From NCBI GenBank assembly GCA_030041215.1, contig JASHOH010000052.1, positions 1-59,687 of the forward strand: 59,687 nucleotides of DNA, in the 5' to 3' direction. The number at the start of each line of letters is the position of its first letter. Within the stretch, counting starts at the first letter, position 1. This DNA is from Candidatus Sulfotelmatobacter sp. (GTDB taxonomy: Bacteria; Acidobacteriota; Terriglobia; Terriglobales; Acidobacteriaceae). A program made the position numbers and the translations under genes. The notes under the pieces were generated by a model. The model saw only the letters and a list, made by a program, of their open reading frames with translations. It had not been told where the DNA came from and ran no database searches. Shown piece after piece: positions 1-8,784 of the stretch.

Positions 1-558
1 TTTGCCGGAGTGCTCAATCTGCTGCTCGGTGTTTACCTGCTGCGCACTGGACGCAAAACCAATTCTTTGATCCTTGAAGCCGACGGCAAGCATGTGTTGA
101 CCGATAGCTGGACGAGCTTCGGCGTTGTGGGCGGGCTTGTGCTCGTGATGCTGACGGGGTGGAAGCCGTTCGATCCGCTCGTGGCGATTGCCGTCGCGGC
201 AAACATCTTTTGGTCTGGTAGCCGCTTGGTAAGGCAGTCGGTAGTGGGCCTGCTCGATTATTCCGATCCTGAGGCTGGCCGCAAGATTCGCGGCAAGCTC
301 GACGAGATCTGCTCTGAACTGGGCATTCAGTATCATGGTGTGCGTTTTCGTACCACTGGTTTTCGCCAGATTGTTGAGATACATCTGCTTTTTCCGGCAT
401 CAACCTCGGTGAGCGAAGCGCACAGGCTGGCGACGAGTCTTGAAGAACGGCTGCCTGCGGAATTGGACATGCCTGCCGAAGTAATCACTCATCTCGAATC
501 GCTCGAAGACCACGCCGACGTTCATCACGAAGAACACTACACGGGCAAGCCGGAGTGA
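1..558 (+). CDS. Cation diffusion facilitator (CDF) family transporter, 5'-truncated
   Basis: The reading frame is open from base 1, so the N-terminus lies outside the window; the first visible GTG at 10 is probably internal. The part seen carries HVLTD, the HxxxD metal-site motif of CDF transmembrane helix 5, then a hydrophobic helix, then a short cytoplasmic C-terminal domain with a beta-alpha-beta pattern and several His residues, including HHEEH near the end. Members exchange Zn2+, Co2+, Fe2+ or Mn2+ for protons at the inner membrane. Metal specificity cannot be read from this fragment. No partner gene is visible on this side. Confidence 0.85.
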   Translation, partial: FAGVLNLLLGVYLLRTGRKTNSLILEADGKHVLTDSWTSFGVVGGLVLVMLTGWKPFDPLVAIAVAANIFWSGSRLVRQSVVGLLDYSDPEAGRKIRGKLDEICSELGIQYHGVRFRTTGFRQIVEIHLLFPASTSVSEAHRLATSLEERLPAELDMPAEVITHLESLEDHADVHHEEHYTGKPE

Positions 559-610
559 TGCGCCAAGTGCGCCATCCGGCAAGGGCTAAGACTCTGCGCA
601 ACGAAACGTC

Positions 611-648
611 GAAAATGGAAAAGCCCCCGGAGCATACGCTCCGGGGGC
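611..648 (-). terminator. Rho-independent terminator
   Basis: A perfect 11-bp GC-rich stem (GCCCCCGGAGC / GCTCCGGGGGC, loop ATAC) at 623-648 is followed on the minus strand by TTTTCCATTTTC. It lies 30 bp past the stop of the 678-1004 gene, so it should end that transcript. Confidence 0.85.
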
Positions 649-677
649 GACCATCACTCCTGACTTGCATGCGCGAG

Positions 678-1004
678 CTAGGCAGTCAGTGCCTCGACAA
701 AGTGCTCGCAGAGTGTGGTCTCGAGATTGTAGAAGTTGATGTTTACCGGTGTGGCCAGGAAGGGCTTCACAATGTCAAAGACCTTGTTGTAGGTCTCGCG
801 GTCATAGCGATCGGCATCCGACTTCGTGTTCCACAGGCTGAGAGTGCAAACCCTCACCTGTTTCATGTTCTCCGGGAAAAGGGTCAGAATCTCCAGAAAT
901 CCAGTCTGATTCTTGAGAATGGGCAGAACCTGGTTCTCGAGGACTTTCACGAAATCGTCTTTCTTTTCGAGCTTCAACTCGAAATCAAGAACACGCGCAA
1001 ACAT
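678..1004 (-). CDS. Antibiotic biosynthesis monooxygenase-like (ABM fold) small protein
   Basis: A 108-aa protein starting MFARVLDFELK. This start is chosen over the longer ORF start at 1040 because AAAGGAG sits 9 nt upstream of it. The pattern (beta strand, a KxxDFVKVLENQVLPIL helix, GFLEILTLFPE, VCTLSLWNTKSDADRYDRE, a final strand) fits the dimeric alpha-beta ABM/ferredoxin-like fold, which covers small monooxygenases, haem-degrading enzymes and proteins of unknown function. No catalytic residues can be assigned. It is monocistronic, with its own terminator at 611-648. Confidence 0.6.
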   Translation of the reverse strand: MFARVLDFELKLEKKDDFVKVLENQVLPILKNQTGFLEILTLFPENMKQVRVCTLSLWNTKSDADRYDRETYNKVFDIVKPFLATPVNINFYNLETTLCEHFVEALTA

Positions 1005-1237
1005 GGGAGTGTGCTCCTTTCGCTTTGTTTTGGGGGTCACAAATCCTGTGAAGGCGGGGCTCTCGGGCGAGAGCTTTGGAAATTCGGCAAAACGCCGAGA
1101 GTTCAGGCCACACGGAATTTACGCTTTTGGTTCGAACAATTCAGTGATGAATGAGCGCCATGTGTGTGCGATACATCATTGCGGTTTGCAACACAAACTC
1201 GTGCGTCTTGTGGCAGAGCGCCGTTAAGATCAAGATC

Positions 1238-2053
1238 ATGCGCGCTTGTTGGCTGAAGTCGAGTCTGGTTGGGGTCGTTCTTTCAGGAACTCTGCTGGCT
1301 CAAACCTATCTCGGTTTCGATCGTAACGACTACCCCGGAGACATCAATCTGAAAGTTCTGCGGCAGACGTTTTCGTACGCAGGCTATTGGCTCAACAATC
1401 CTCCCGGCGAGAAAAGTAATAGCTGGACTGGTCACCGCACTGCGGTTGAATCATCGGGATTTGGTTTTCTCGTGCTTTTCAATGGGCGGCTCTATGCGGA
1501 GTTGAAATCCGTCGCCAACGCGACGAAGCTCGGCAAAGCGGATGCGCAATCCGCCGCTGCGGCGGCACGCAGTGAAGGCTTTCCCTTACAGACAATTATT
1601 TTTCTCGACCAGGAGCAGGGCGGACGCATGTTGCCCGAGCAGAAGGCCTACATCTATGCCTGGGTCGATGATGTTACGGCGGCCGGATTCCGGGCGGGCA
1701 TTTATTGTTCGGGAATTACGGCGGCGGACGACGGCAACGTCATTACTGCCGAGGACATTCGCGACCATGCCGGAGGGCGCGACATTACTTATTGGGCCAT
1801 CAACGACGCCTGCCCGCCTTCGCCGGGATGCAGCTTCCCTGCGCCGCCGCCAAATCCGGCTCAGAGCGGAGTGCGCTTTGCCGAAGTCTGGCAGGTCGCC
1901 CAATCGCCGCGGCGCAGAGATGTGGCTAGGCAGTGCACAAATTACAATCGCGACGGCAACTGCTATCCTCCGGGAGTTCCGGGGGAGATTCAGCTTCATG
2001 TCGACGTGAATACAGCGACTTCGTCAGATCCGTCGCACGGGCGGAAGCGGTGA
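1238..2053 (+). CDS. Secreted glycoside-hydrolase-like (DUF1906/Rv2525c-like) protein
   Basis: A 271-aa protein; the start at ATG 1238 gives a clean signal peptide (MRACWLKSSLVGVVLSGTLLAQ) and the frame upstream of it is not protein-like. The mature part begins YLGFDRNDYPGD and contains FLDQEQGG, AGIYCSG and ITYWAIND, the layout of the TIM-barrel glycoside-hydrolase-like domain (DUF1906, related to GH25 lysozyme folds): acidic residues on strand ends and a final HVDVN segment. Exported. The substrate is unknown; peptidoglycan is a reasonable guess from the fold. It stands alone between the ABM-like gene and yceI. Confidence 0.55.
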   Translation: MRACWLKSSLVGVVLSGTLLAQTYLGFDRNDYPGDINLKVLRQTFSYAGYWLNNPPGEKSNSWTGHRTAVESSGFGFLVLFNGRLYAELKSVANATKLGKADAQSAAAAARSEGFPLQTIIFLDQEQGGRMLPEQKAYIYAWVDDVTAAGFRAGIYCSGITAADDGNVITAEDIRDHAGGRDITYWAINDACPPSPGCSFPAPPPNPAQSGVRFAEVWQVAQSPRRRDVARQCTNYNRDGNCYPPGVPGEIQLHVDVNTATSSDPSHGRKR

Positions 2054-2055
2054 AA

Positions 2056-2134
2056 GGTCGTTGGTCGCTAGCTCTGACCTGCGCAGCCTAGCTGGGGAGC
2101 TGACGATAAACGGCTAACGGCTAACGACCCTCAG
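2056..2134. repeat. Intergenic word repeat (GCTAACGAC type)
   Basis: The spacer between the glycoside-hydrolase-like gene and yceI is made of short recurring words: GTCGTTGGTCGCTAGC near 2057 and CGGCTAACGGCTAACGACC near 2111. Related words recur at about 2797, 4722-4782 and 6041-6087. No coding content is visible. Confidence 0.5.
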
Positions 2135-2181
2135 TTCGTGCTGCTACACTATTTTTTCAGAGCAGTATTAGGAGAAGGGCA

Positions 2182-2766
2182 GTGAAAGTACGCACGTTAC
2201 TTGCTCTCGTCGTCGTTATTTCATTTTTCTCAGGTCTCGGCGCGGCGCAAGATAGGTGGCAGATCGATCCACGGCACACAGCGGCGCAATTTTCCGTGCG
2301 GCATTTGGGAATTTCTATGGTGCGCGGCGCTTTTACGAAAGTGAGCGGCACGGTGGTGTACGATGCGGCCAATCCGGCGAAGGATTCGATTCAGGCCACA
2401 ATTGACGCCGCTTCCGTCGATACGCGGGTCGAGGCGCGCGACAAAGACCTGCGCAGTCCGAATTTTCTTGACGTCGAGAAATATCCCACCATCACTTTTC
2501 AATCGAAGAAAGTTGAGGGTGACGGGGTGGGCAAGTTGCGCGCCAAAGGGGATCTGACGATTCACGGAGTCACTAAAGAGGTGGTCCTTTATATCGAAGG
2601 ACCTACAGCACCAATGAAAGACCCTTGGGGGAACCAGCGGATGGGCGCGTCTGCGGGCACTGAAATCAACCGGCAGGACTTCGGCGTGAGCGCCGATCCC
2701 GGAGTTGTAGGGGACGAAATAGCCATCACTCTGGACATTGAAGTGGTCAAGCAAGCGCCGAAGTGA
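2182..2766 (+). CDS. YceI family periplasmic lipid-binding protein
   Basis: A 194-aa protein with a signal peptide ending near GLGAAQ and the YceI pattern WQIDPRHTAAQFSVRHLGIS, then FTKVSGTVVYD, SPNFLDVEKYPTITFQS and GDLTIHGVTKEVVL. It forms a lipocalin-like beta-barrel that binds isoprenoid or other lipids. The start is GTG at 2182, with AGGAG at 2170-2174, 7 nt upstream. Length is typical for the family. It is monocistronic; the actual ligand is unknown. Confidence 0.92.
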   Translation: MKVRTLLALVVVISFFSGLGAAQDRWQIDPRHTAAQFSVRHLGISMVRGAFTKVSGTVVYDAANPAKDSIQATIDAASVDTRVEARDKDLRSPNFLDVEKYPTITFQSKKVEGDGVGKLRAKGDLTIHGVTKEVVLYIEGPTAPMKDPWGNQRMGASAGTEINRQDFGVSADPGVVGDEIAITLDIEVVKQAPK

Positions 2767-2891
2767 GAAAGCGTGGCTGATCATTAGCCGGGTTTTCGAA
2801 CGACTGACGACCAACGGCGGGCCAGCCATGGGTAGTGGCCTCCGCAATCGTCCGGCGGTCTCAAATTTGCGCTACAATTAAGTCGATCGCC

Positions 2892-3323
2892 ATGTCAGAC
2901 CGCACCTTCACCCTCGATGAGGCCCAGTCCCTTCTTCCCGTGCTGGAGTCTCTGCTCACCACGGCAATCAAAAGCAAGAAGACCATGGAAGAGGTTGAAG
3001 CGGAAATGCAAGCTCTCAGCAAGCGCGTTTTTATGAATGGAGGCACGCGCGTTGACGTGGTCGCTGTTGCTCGCCGCAAAGCGGAGCGCGCCCGCGCCGA
3101 GCAGCGCACCAAAGACGCAATTGCTGAAATCGATTCCATCGGAGTGCAGGTGAAAGATCTCGATATCGGCCTGCTCGATTTTCCCTGCGAGGTCGATGGC
3201 AACGTGGTCCTGCTCTGCTGGAAAATGGGAGAGCCTGCCATCACCCACTGGCATGGCACCGAAGAAGGCTTCGCCGGCCGCAAGCCCATCGACGAACGCA
3301 TCGCCCGCAAGAAAGCCAATTGA
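2892..3323 (+). CDS. DUF2203 family protein
   Basis: A 143-aa protein beginning MSDRTFTLDEAQSLLPVLESLL, the conserved opening of DUF2203, followed by a helical KKTMEEVEAEMQAL segment and a C-terminal GNVVLLCWKMGEPAITHWH...GFAGRKPID block that is the family signature. The start at ATG 2892 matches the family N-terminus; the ORF extending to 2835 does not. No function is established. It is soluble, with no signal peptide, and not obviously in an operon. Confidence 0.85.
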   Translation: MSDRTFTLDEAQSLLPVLESLLTTAIKSKKTMEEVEAEMQALSKRVFMNGGTRVDVVAVARRKAERARAEQRTKDAIAEIDSIGVQVKDLDIGLLDFPCEVDGNVVLLCWKMGEPAITHWHGTEEGFAGRKPIDERIARKKAN

Positions 3324-3531
3324 TTTTCTGCCTTCGGGTTCTCCCTTGTGAACCTTCGTGTTCTTCGCCGTGAATTAGGACCATTTCCTTCAGGGCCTTT
3401 CGGTACCTTGCCTTGAATCCTCTCCGGATTTCATATTGCACTCGCCACTTTTCAAAGGAGTTAGTTCCCAGCAACATATTTCGTGAAGAAGTGTTTATAT
3501 TGCCAGCCCAAATCCGGGCGCGAGGAACACG

Positions 3532-4620
3532 ATGAAACGTCACCGTGCAATCGGTTTTATTTCTCTGGTTGTTCTTCTTGCCGTCTTCTCAGCTGCGTTT
3601 TCCACTCCGTCTCCCGCGCAGATTGCGGTGGGAATTTCTGTGCGCATCGGCCCGCCGGCATTGCCGGTTTACGAGCAGCCATTGTGTCCTGGTCCCGGAT
3701 ATCTGTGGACGCCTGGATACTGGGCCTGGGATGACGTCGATGGCTACTACTGGGTTCCAGGCACGTGGGTCGTGGGGCCCGTGGGTTTGTTATGGACCCC
3801 CGGCTACTGGGGTTGGTCCGGCGGCTTGTACGCCTGGCATGCAGGATATTGGGGGCCGCATGTCGGCTTCTACGGCGGAGTTAACTACGGTTTTGGTTAC
3901 GGCGGCGTGGGCTTTGGCGGCGGCGAATGGCGCGGTGGAGCGTTCTTCTACAACACCGCAGTGATGCGTGTCGATACAGTTCACATCACAAATGTCTATG
4001 TGAATAAAACCGTAATCGTGAATAACACGTCGCACGTGGCTTTCAACGGCGGCGAAGGCGGAGTCGTGGCCCGTCCGACCGCTCGAGAAGAGGCTTACGC
4101 ACGTGAGCGGCACCAGCCTGCGATCGCGGCGCAGACTCAGCACGAGCATATGGCGCATCAGGACCGTTCCAACTTTGCTTCGGTGAACCACGGTGCGCCG
4201 AGAATCGCGGCGACGGCGCGTCCGGGAGATTTCAAGGGACGCGGCGTAGTTGCGGCCAAGTCGGCGGGAGCGCCTTATCACGCACCGGCAATGTCGCCGC
4301 GGGAAGCGCGCGCTTCCGCACGGGAAGTCTCAAAGGCCAATAACAATGCGCGGCCGTCCACGTCGCCGAGCAGAAACAATGCTGAAGGCAACAACAGGGC
4401 GGAGAACAAAGCGCGCTCCAACCGTTCGGAGAACGCACGTCCGGCTCATACGGAGAATTCGCGCCCGAGTCATTCCGACAACGCACGGCCGAATCGAGCC
4501 GAGAGTTCGCATGCACAGAACGAGAGCCGGGCGCAGAATGCGTCGAAACCGAAACTGGCCAGCGAGCCGAAACCCTCGCGTCAGGAGAGTGCGCCAAAGC
4601 CGGAAAAGCACGGAAAATGA
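3532..4620 (+). CDS. YXWGXW-repeat secreted protein with low-complexity tail
   Basis: A 362-aa exported protein: signal peptide 1-30, then aromatic repeats of the YXWGXW type (LWTPGYWAWD, YYWVPGTWV, LWTPGYWGWS) at about 55-115, a Gly/Tyr-rich stretch (about 118-145), and a long Ala/Asn/Arg/Ser tail (about 225-362) with repeated ENARPAH/SRPSH/NARPNR-like units. GAGGA lies just upstream of the ATG. Such proteins are common in Acidobacteria and Proteobacteria envelopes, and their function is unknown. The tail is probably disordered and basic, perhaps for binding polyanions or the wall (inference). Confidence 0.75.
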   Translation: MKRHRAIGFISLVVLLAVFSAAFSTPSPAQIAVGISVRIGPPALPVYEQPLCPGPGYLWTPGYWAWDDVDGYYWVPGTWVVGPVGLLWTPGYWGWSGGLYAWHAGYWGPHVGFYGGVNYGFGYGGVGFGGGEWRGGAFFYNTAVMRVDTVHITNVYVNKTVIVNNTSHVAFNGGEGGVVARPTAREEAYARERHQPAIAAQTQHEHMAHQDRSNFASVNHGAPRIAATARPGDFKGRGVVAAKSAGAPYHAPAMSPREARASAREVSKANNNARPSTSPSRNNAEGNNRAENKARSNRSENARPAHTENSRPSHSDNARPNRAESSHAQNESRAQNASKPKLASEPKPSRQESAPKPEKHGK

Positions 4621-5044
4621 CGCTAACAAGCAAGCGCCAGTCGTCGAGTGGCCAGGGTTTGGCTCGAGCCCTGGCCTTCGTTATTTTGCTGCAAACTGTC
4701 AGGGAAAAGCTCCGCTCCCGTCGTTGGCCGTTAGTCGTTGGCGATTTGCTACCCGCCGTCGGCGACGTGCTAACGACCAACGAGCAAGCGACGCCTAAAA
4801 TTTCCCTGCAAGCCATTGCCGCACAGCACGTTCTATGGCTTAGAGAGCAGCATTGGCCAAGCTGGTTCCGGGCTGTGCACGGAAGTACAGTTACTGCAGG
4901 GGTTGTCGATTTCTCTGCTACAATTTTTATAAGGGATTTAGCCTAAATATTGTCGCTAAAGCTGACTGACGCCGCTCTGCGCAGGTGAAAGGCCGGGGCG
5001 GAGCAGTCACGCTATCAGATCGATCGAGGAATAATCAGATCGTC
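4621..5044. other. 424-bp intergenic region with a nested palindrome
   Basis: No gene was found. The main content is the nested imperfect palindrome at 4700-4808 (separate entry). A GC-rich segment at about 4965-5020 could fold upstream of the lipoprotein gene, but it matches no riboswitch consensus I know. Confidence 0.5.
4700..4808. repeat. Nested imperfect palindrome (MITE-like)
   Basis: The outer arms are CAGGGAAA (4700-4707) and TTTCCCTG (4801-4808). The inner arms are CGTTGGCCGTTAG (4722-4734) and CTAACGACCAACG (4770-4782), complementary at 12 of 13 positions. The whole could form one long hairpin of about 109 nt. The inner arms use the same GCTAACGAC words found in other spacers of this window. 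Confidence 0.6.
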
Positions 5045-5689
5045 ATGATGTCATCCGTAAGAAACAAACTTCGCGTCGGCGGGTCAATCGCTGCGCTGGC
5101 AACGGTCGCTCTGGCCATAAGCTGCACGGGATTCTTCGTGAATCCGACCCTCACATCGCTCGCAGTGGGACCAGCATCGCCTACCATCGAAACTGGGAAC
5201 ACTGATAATACTGTGCAAATGACCGCGGTCGGAACTAATAATGACGGCAGTATCGCTAGCAACCCGTCGGTCGCATGGACCATTAATCCCACCTCAGTGG
5301 CGACAATCAGTTCTTCCGGCCTGGTAACGTCGGTGAGCGTTGGGACGGCAACCGTTACTGCCACTTCCAATCAGAACCCCACGATCAGTGCGACGCAAAC
5401 TGTGACTGTCACCGTTGGGTGCATCACCTCCATCACCGTAAGCCCGACCAGTGGAACCGTGACCAACAACGATCCTACAGTCTCTATTACGGCGGAAGCG
5501 GCGACTTGTAACGGTCCCTACGACGTTACCGACGTCGCAACTTGGACCTCTAGCAATACGAGCCTGGCCACGGTATCCGCAGGCACTGTAACAATAGTCT
5601 CCGGCCTCACAACAGGTGGCACTGTAACCGTTACAGCCTCGATCGGTAGCATCACCAGCAACGCGGCGACAATCACGGTTTCGCCTTAG
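5045..5689 (+). CDS. Lipoprotein with two bacterial Ig-like (Big2) domains
   Basis: A 214-aa protein. The ATG at 5045 is chosen because it gives a lipoprotein signal peptide with lipobox AIS-C near residue 29; the frame further upstream is not protein-like. Two Big2-type repeats follow: one at about 38-125 (LAVGPASPTIETGNT...VAWTINPTSVATISSSGLVTSVSVGTATVTAT) and one at about 127-214 (ITVSPTSGTV...ATWTSSNTSLATVSAGTVTIVSG...TVTAS). Big2 domains are adhesion or scaffold modules. Very Thr/Ser-rich, predicted to sit on the cell surface or in the periplasm. No binding partner is visible. Confidence 0.82.
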   Translation: MMSSVRNKLRVGGSIAALATVALAISCTGFFVNPTLTSLAVGPASPTIETGNTDNTVQMTAVGTNNDGSIASNPSVAWTINPTSVATISSSGLVTSVSVGTATVTATSNQNPTISATQTVTVTVGCITSITVSPTSGTVTNNDPTVSITAEAATCNGPYDVTDVATWTSSNTSLATVSAGTVTIVSGLTTGGTVTVTASIGSITSNAATITVSP

Positions 5690-6087
5690 AGCGTGTTGGG
5701 CTTAGAAATCGTACTAGCTTTCGCGCGCAAAATCACAGTTGAGCTTCTGGCTGCCTCCTCGCACGATCCCAGCAGGCTTCAGGCAGCGGTATCACCTGGA
5801 CCATTCGCACGGGAATTGAACTGCTCGCGGTGTCCCAAACGTACAAGCGCCTGAGACAGTTGCGTGGCAAGGTGAAATTTGTGCGAGCTTTGACCCAACT
5901 GAAGAAAGACCGCCAGTCACTCCGTGGTAGGAGTGCGCACAGATCTCGCCACGCCCTCAAGTGAGTTGCAGGCATACAATCCCCACCCTTTATTATTGAA
6001 AATGGCGGTTCTTGTGGATCGGGCCGATTGCAAGTAGGCAAACGGCCAACAGCCAACGAATAGCGACCCACGAAGAACGACTGACCC
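5690..6087. other. 398-bp gap, possible decayed ORF
   Basis: No recognised gene. The plus-strand frame 5743-5964 (74 codons, no ATG) reads as a basic peptide ending LRGKVKFVRALTQLKKDRQSL, which could be a gene remnant but matches nothing I know. The last 50 bases (6040-6087) are a run of AACGGCCAACAGCCAACG-type words directly before the pfkA start. Confidence 0.35.
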
Positions 6088-7152
6088 ATGTCTAACATTC
6101 ATTGCATCGGCATCTGCACCGGAGGCGGAGACGCTCCTGGCCTCAACGCGGTCATTCGAGCCGCCACAAAAGCTGCCATCAAAAAGTACGGATGGAAGGT
6201 CATCGGCATTCCCGATGGCTTCGACGGCCTGATCTGGCCAGAAAAATCGTTTGAGCTTACGCTCAAAGAGGTCAGCGGCATTCTGCCGAAAGGCGGCACG
6301 ATTCTGGGCACCACCAATCGTGGCGATCCTTTCCACTACAAAACGGTCGAGAACGGTAAAGAAATTACGCGTGACATTTCCGGGCAGGTGATTGCGAACG
6401 CTACCAAGCTGGGCATTGATGCCATCATCACCATTGGCGGCGATGGATCGCAAAAAATCGGGTACGAACTTTTTCAGAAAGGAATGAAGATCGTCGGCGT
6501 GCCGAAGACGATTGATAACGATCTTTCGGCCACTGAGGTCACGTTCGGTTTCGATACCGCGCTACACACCGTCACTGACGCCATCGACAAAATTCACACC
6601 ACGGCGGCGTCGCACCATCGCGTGATGGTGGTAGAAGTGATGGGACGCGACTGCGGCTGGATCGCACTGGAAGCTGGCATTGCCGGCGGGGCGCACGTGA
6701 TTCTCATCCCAGAGATTCCGTTTACGATCGAGCGCATCTGCCAACATCTTGCGGAGCGCGAAAAATACGGCAAGCGCTTCACTATCGTCGTGGTCGCCGA
6801 AGGAGTAAAGCTGCCGCCGGAGATGAGAGAAAATCGCCGCGCCGGATCGATGGGCAACCTGATCGGCAACGCGATTGCCAACATGTCGAAAAAGGAAGTG
6901 CGGGTCAGCGTACTCGGGCACATTCAGCGCGGAGGTTCGCCTTCGCCCTTCGACCGCATTCTGGCGACGCGCTTTGGCGTGGCCGCAGTTGACCTGATCG
7001 CCGCCGGAGGTTTCGGAATGATGGTAGCCCTGCATGGCGGCTCCATTGTTTCGGTTGATGTTGCACATGCCATCGGACACCTCAAATCGGTCGATCCTCA
7101 AGGCGAGGTCGTGCGCGCCGCGCGTGCGATTGGGGTCAGCTTCGGGGACTGA
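6088..7152 (+). CDS. pfkA: 6-phosphofructokinase
   Basis: A 354-aa cytosolic glycolytic enzyme phosphorylating fructose 6-phosphate to fructose 1,6-bisphosphate. Motifs: [13 protein letters not shown] at 12-24, GGDGS at 117-121, PKTIDND at 139-145 with the catalytic Asp 143, and [10 protein letters not shown] near 190. The position equivalent to E. coli 104 is Gly (GGDGS, ATP type) and that equivalent to 124 is Lys (PKTIDND), the mixed pattern of group III ATP-dependent enzymes. ATP is therefore the likely donor, although PPi use is not excluded. The ATG follows a spacer of repeat words with no strong ribosome binding site. msrA follows after 71 bp. Confidence 0.93.
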   Translation: MSNIHCIGICTGGGDAPGLNAVIRAATKAAIKKYGWKVIGIPDGFDGLIWPEKSFELTLKEVSGILPKGGTILGTTNRGDPFHYKTVENGKEITRDISGQVIANATKLGIDAIITIGGDGSQKIGYELFQKGMKIVGVPKTIDNDLSATEVTFGFDTALHTVTDAIDKIHTTAASHHRVMVVEVMGRDCGWIALEAGIAGGAHVILIPEIPFTIERICQHLAEREKYGKRFTIVVVAEGVKLPPEMRENRRAGSMGNLIGNAIANMSKKEVRVSVLGHIQRGGSPSPFDRILATRFGVAAVDLIAAGGFGMMVALHGGSIVSVDVAHAIGHLKSVDPQGEVVRAARAIGVSFGD

Positions 7153-7223
7153 AGGTCCTGCGCCACATTGCGCGACAGCCAGCGCAACCTGTTTTAGAAT
7201 TAAAGGCGGGAGTCACGATACAA

Positions 7224-7700
7224 ATGGAAAAAGCCACATTCGCTGCCGGATGTTTTTGGGGAGTTGAAGCCACCTTCCGCGCCTTACCTGGAGTCATTTC
7301 AACCCGCGTCGGTTACACCGGCGGCAAGACCGAGAACCCTAGCTATAAAGACGTCTGCACCGACGCCACCGGCCACGCCGAAGCGGTCGAGGTCACCTAT
7401 GATCCAGCCAGGATCAGCTATAACGATCTTCTGAAAGTTTTCTGGGAGAACCACGACCCGACACAGCTCAACCGCCAGGGCCCGGACTGGGGCACGCAAT
7501 ATCGGTCGGCAATTTTCTATCACTCGCCCGAGCAGCAGAAAGCGGCGCTGGCCTCGAAAGAGGCGCTGGAAAACGCGCACCGCTATTCTAAGAGAATCGT
7601 CACGCAGATCGTGCCCGCGGTGACGTTCTATGAGGCCGAGGATTACCACCAGCAATATCTTGAAAAGAAAGGCCTGGCGAGCTGCCACATTAAAGCTTAA
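7224..7700 (+). CDS. msrA: Peptide methionine sulfoxide reductase MsrA
   Basis: A 158-aa protein with the GCFWG active-site motif (catalytic Cys10), [13 protein letters not shown] and a DYHQQYL C-terminal block typical of MsrA. It reduces the S-epimer of methionine sulfoxide in damaged proteins using thioredoxin. A further Cys near the C-terminus (LASCHIKA) may be the resolving Cys. There is no signal peptide, so it is cytosolic. GGCGGGAG lies upstream of the ATG. It may be co-transcribed with pfkA. Confidence 0.95.
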   Translation: MEKATFAAGCFWGVEATFRALPGVISTRVGYTGGKTENPSYKDVCTDATGHAEAVEVTYDPARISYNDLLKVFWENHDPTQLNRQGPDWGTQYRSAIFYHSPEQQKAALASKEALENAHRYSKRIVTQIVPAVTFYEAEDYHQQYLEKKGLASCHIKA

Positions 7701-7794
7701 TTTTCGTGCCAGAAGGCCGCATAGGCAGCCCTCTATTGGACATCATCTTCCGTACCGTGGAAAAGCCGTGTCCACCGCGGCAAGATGACGGCTC

Positions 7795-8760
7795 ATGGCG
7801 CAGCCGGAGATTCCGCGGGAGCAAGCCGAAGTCTGCGAAAGTTGGCAGCAGACCGTACAGGCTGTCTTGGCGATCGTGTTGCTGATCGGCGTGGCCGCCA
7901 TGCTCCATAACTTTGTTTCCGTCTCGGAGCCGGCCGCGCAACCCGACCAACTGCAAAAGCAGTTAGCGCAGCTTACCCACCAGGTTGAAGAACTCCAGCG
8001 CGAGCAGGAAATGCCGGCGCTGGTTTTAAACCGGTATCGGAACTCCATTGGTTACATTTCTGGTGTATACCAGGTTGGATTTGCGAACCAGCCTGCCGCG
8101 ATCCGGGCACGCGTCTCGGGCACCGGCTTTCTGGTTGGCGAGGGTCTGCTGGCGACCAACCGTCACGTTGCCGAACCGTGGTATGAAGATAACGATGCTG
8201 AGGCGCTGCTCCACCTCGGCGCTAAGGCGACGCTGGAAAGCCTGGTTGTTTTCTTTCCCGGCTCGCCCACCGCGATAGACCTAGCACCGGCAGCAATGTC
8301 CACCGGAGATGATCTTGCTGTACTGAGAATCGCCGATAAAGATGCGGTGCGAGGCATCGCCATCCTTCCGATGGCCAAAAGAAAGGCATCGGCCGGGGAA
8401 GCCGTGACGGTGGTTGGCTACCCGATGGGCATTACTGGCATGGTGGCGAAGTCTCCCAGCAGAATTTATGAGCGGCTAGCGGTTCGCCGCAGCGACCTCA
8501 CGGCTGCCAGTGAACTGGCTGCACTGTCACTGATTCGCCCTTCAACTACCTGCGGACATCTCGGCGATGTTGTCGGCAACAAATTGATCTACGACGCGCC
8601 GACGGCCCACGGCGGCAGCGGCGGGCCGGTGTTCAATTCAGATGCCGAAGTGATTGGGGTGAATTCGGCTTATCTTGACGGATTCTCCGGAGGAACGTTG
8701 GGAGTTTCAGTCGAAGCCTTGCGCCCGCTAATCGAAGCGGCACAGAAAAACTCGCGATAG
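7795..8760 (+). CDS. Membrane-anchored trypsin-like (DegP/S1C-like) serine protease without PDZ
   Basis: A 321-aa protein: one transmembrane helix at about 21-40, a coiled-coil linker (QLQKQLAQLTHQVEELQREQE, about 51-72) and an S1-type protease domain. The catalytic triad is visible: His124 in TNRHV, Asp173 in GDDLAVL and Ser275 in HGGSGGPV. The architecture recalls DegS/HtrA, but the protein ends right after the protease domain, so no PDZ domain is present. It probably faces the periplasm. It converges on the clc gene (25 bp apart). The substrate is unknown. Confidence 0.85.
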   Translation: MAQPEIPREQAEVCESWQQTVQAVLAIVLLIGVAAMLHNFVSVSEPAAQPDQLQKQLAQLTHQVEELQREQEMPALVLNRYRNSIGYISGVYQVGFANQPAAIRARVSGTGFLVGEGLLATNRHVAEPWYEDNDAEALLHLGAKATLESLVVFFPGSPTAIDLAPAAMSTGDDLAVLRIADKDAVRGIAILPMAKRKASAGEAVTVVGYPMGITGMVAKSPSRIYERLAVRRSDLTAASELAALSLIRPSTTCGHLGDVVGNKLIYDAPTAHGGSGGPVFNSDAEVIGVNSAYLDGFSGGTLGVSVEALRPLIEAAQKNSR

Positions 8761-8784
8761 GCTTGATCTCTCGATTAGTTCTGA

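Noticed and set aside
1151-1237. N-terminal extension of the glycoside-hydrolase-like protein
   Set aside because: The extension is Cys-rich and not protein-like; the ATG at 1238 gives a normal signal peptide.
4950-5044. Possible c-di-GMP or other riboswitch before the Big2 lipoprotein
   Set aside because: The segment is GC-rich and foldable but lacks the conserved cores of known riboswitch classes that I can recall.
5733-6098. 121-aa minus-strand ORF before pfkA
   Set aside because: No motif, Cys/Arg/Pro-rich, overlaps the pfkA start and the spacer repeat.
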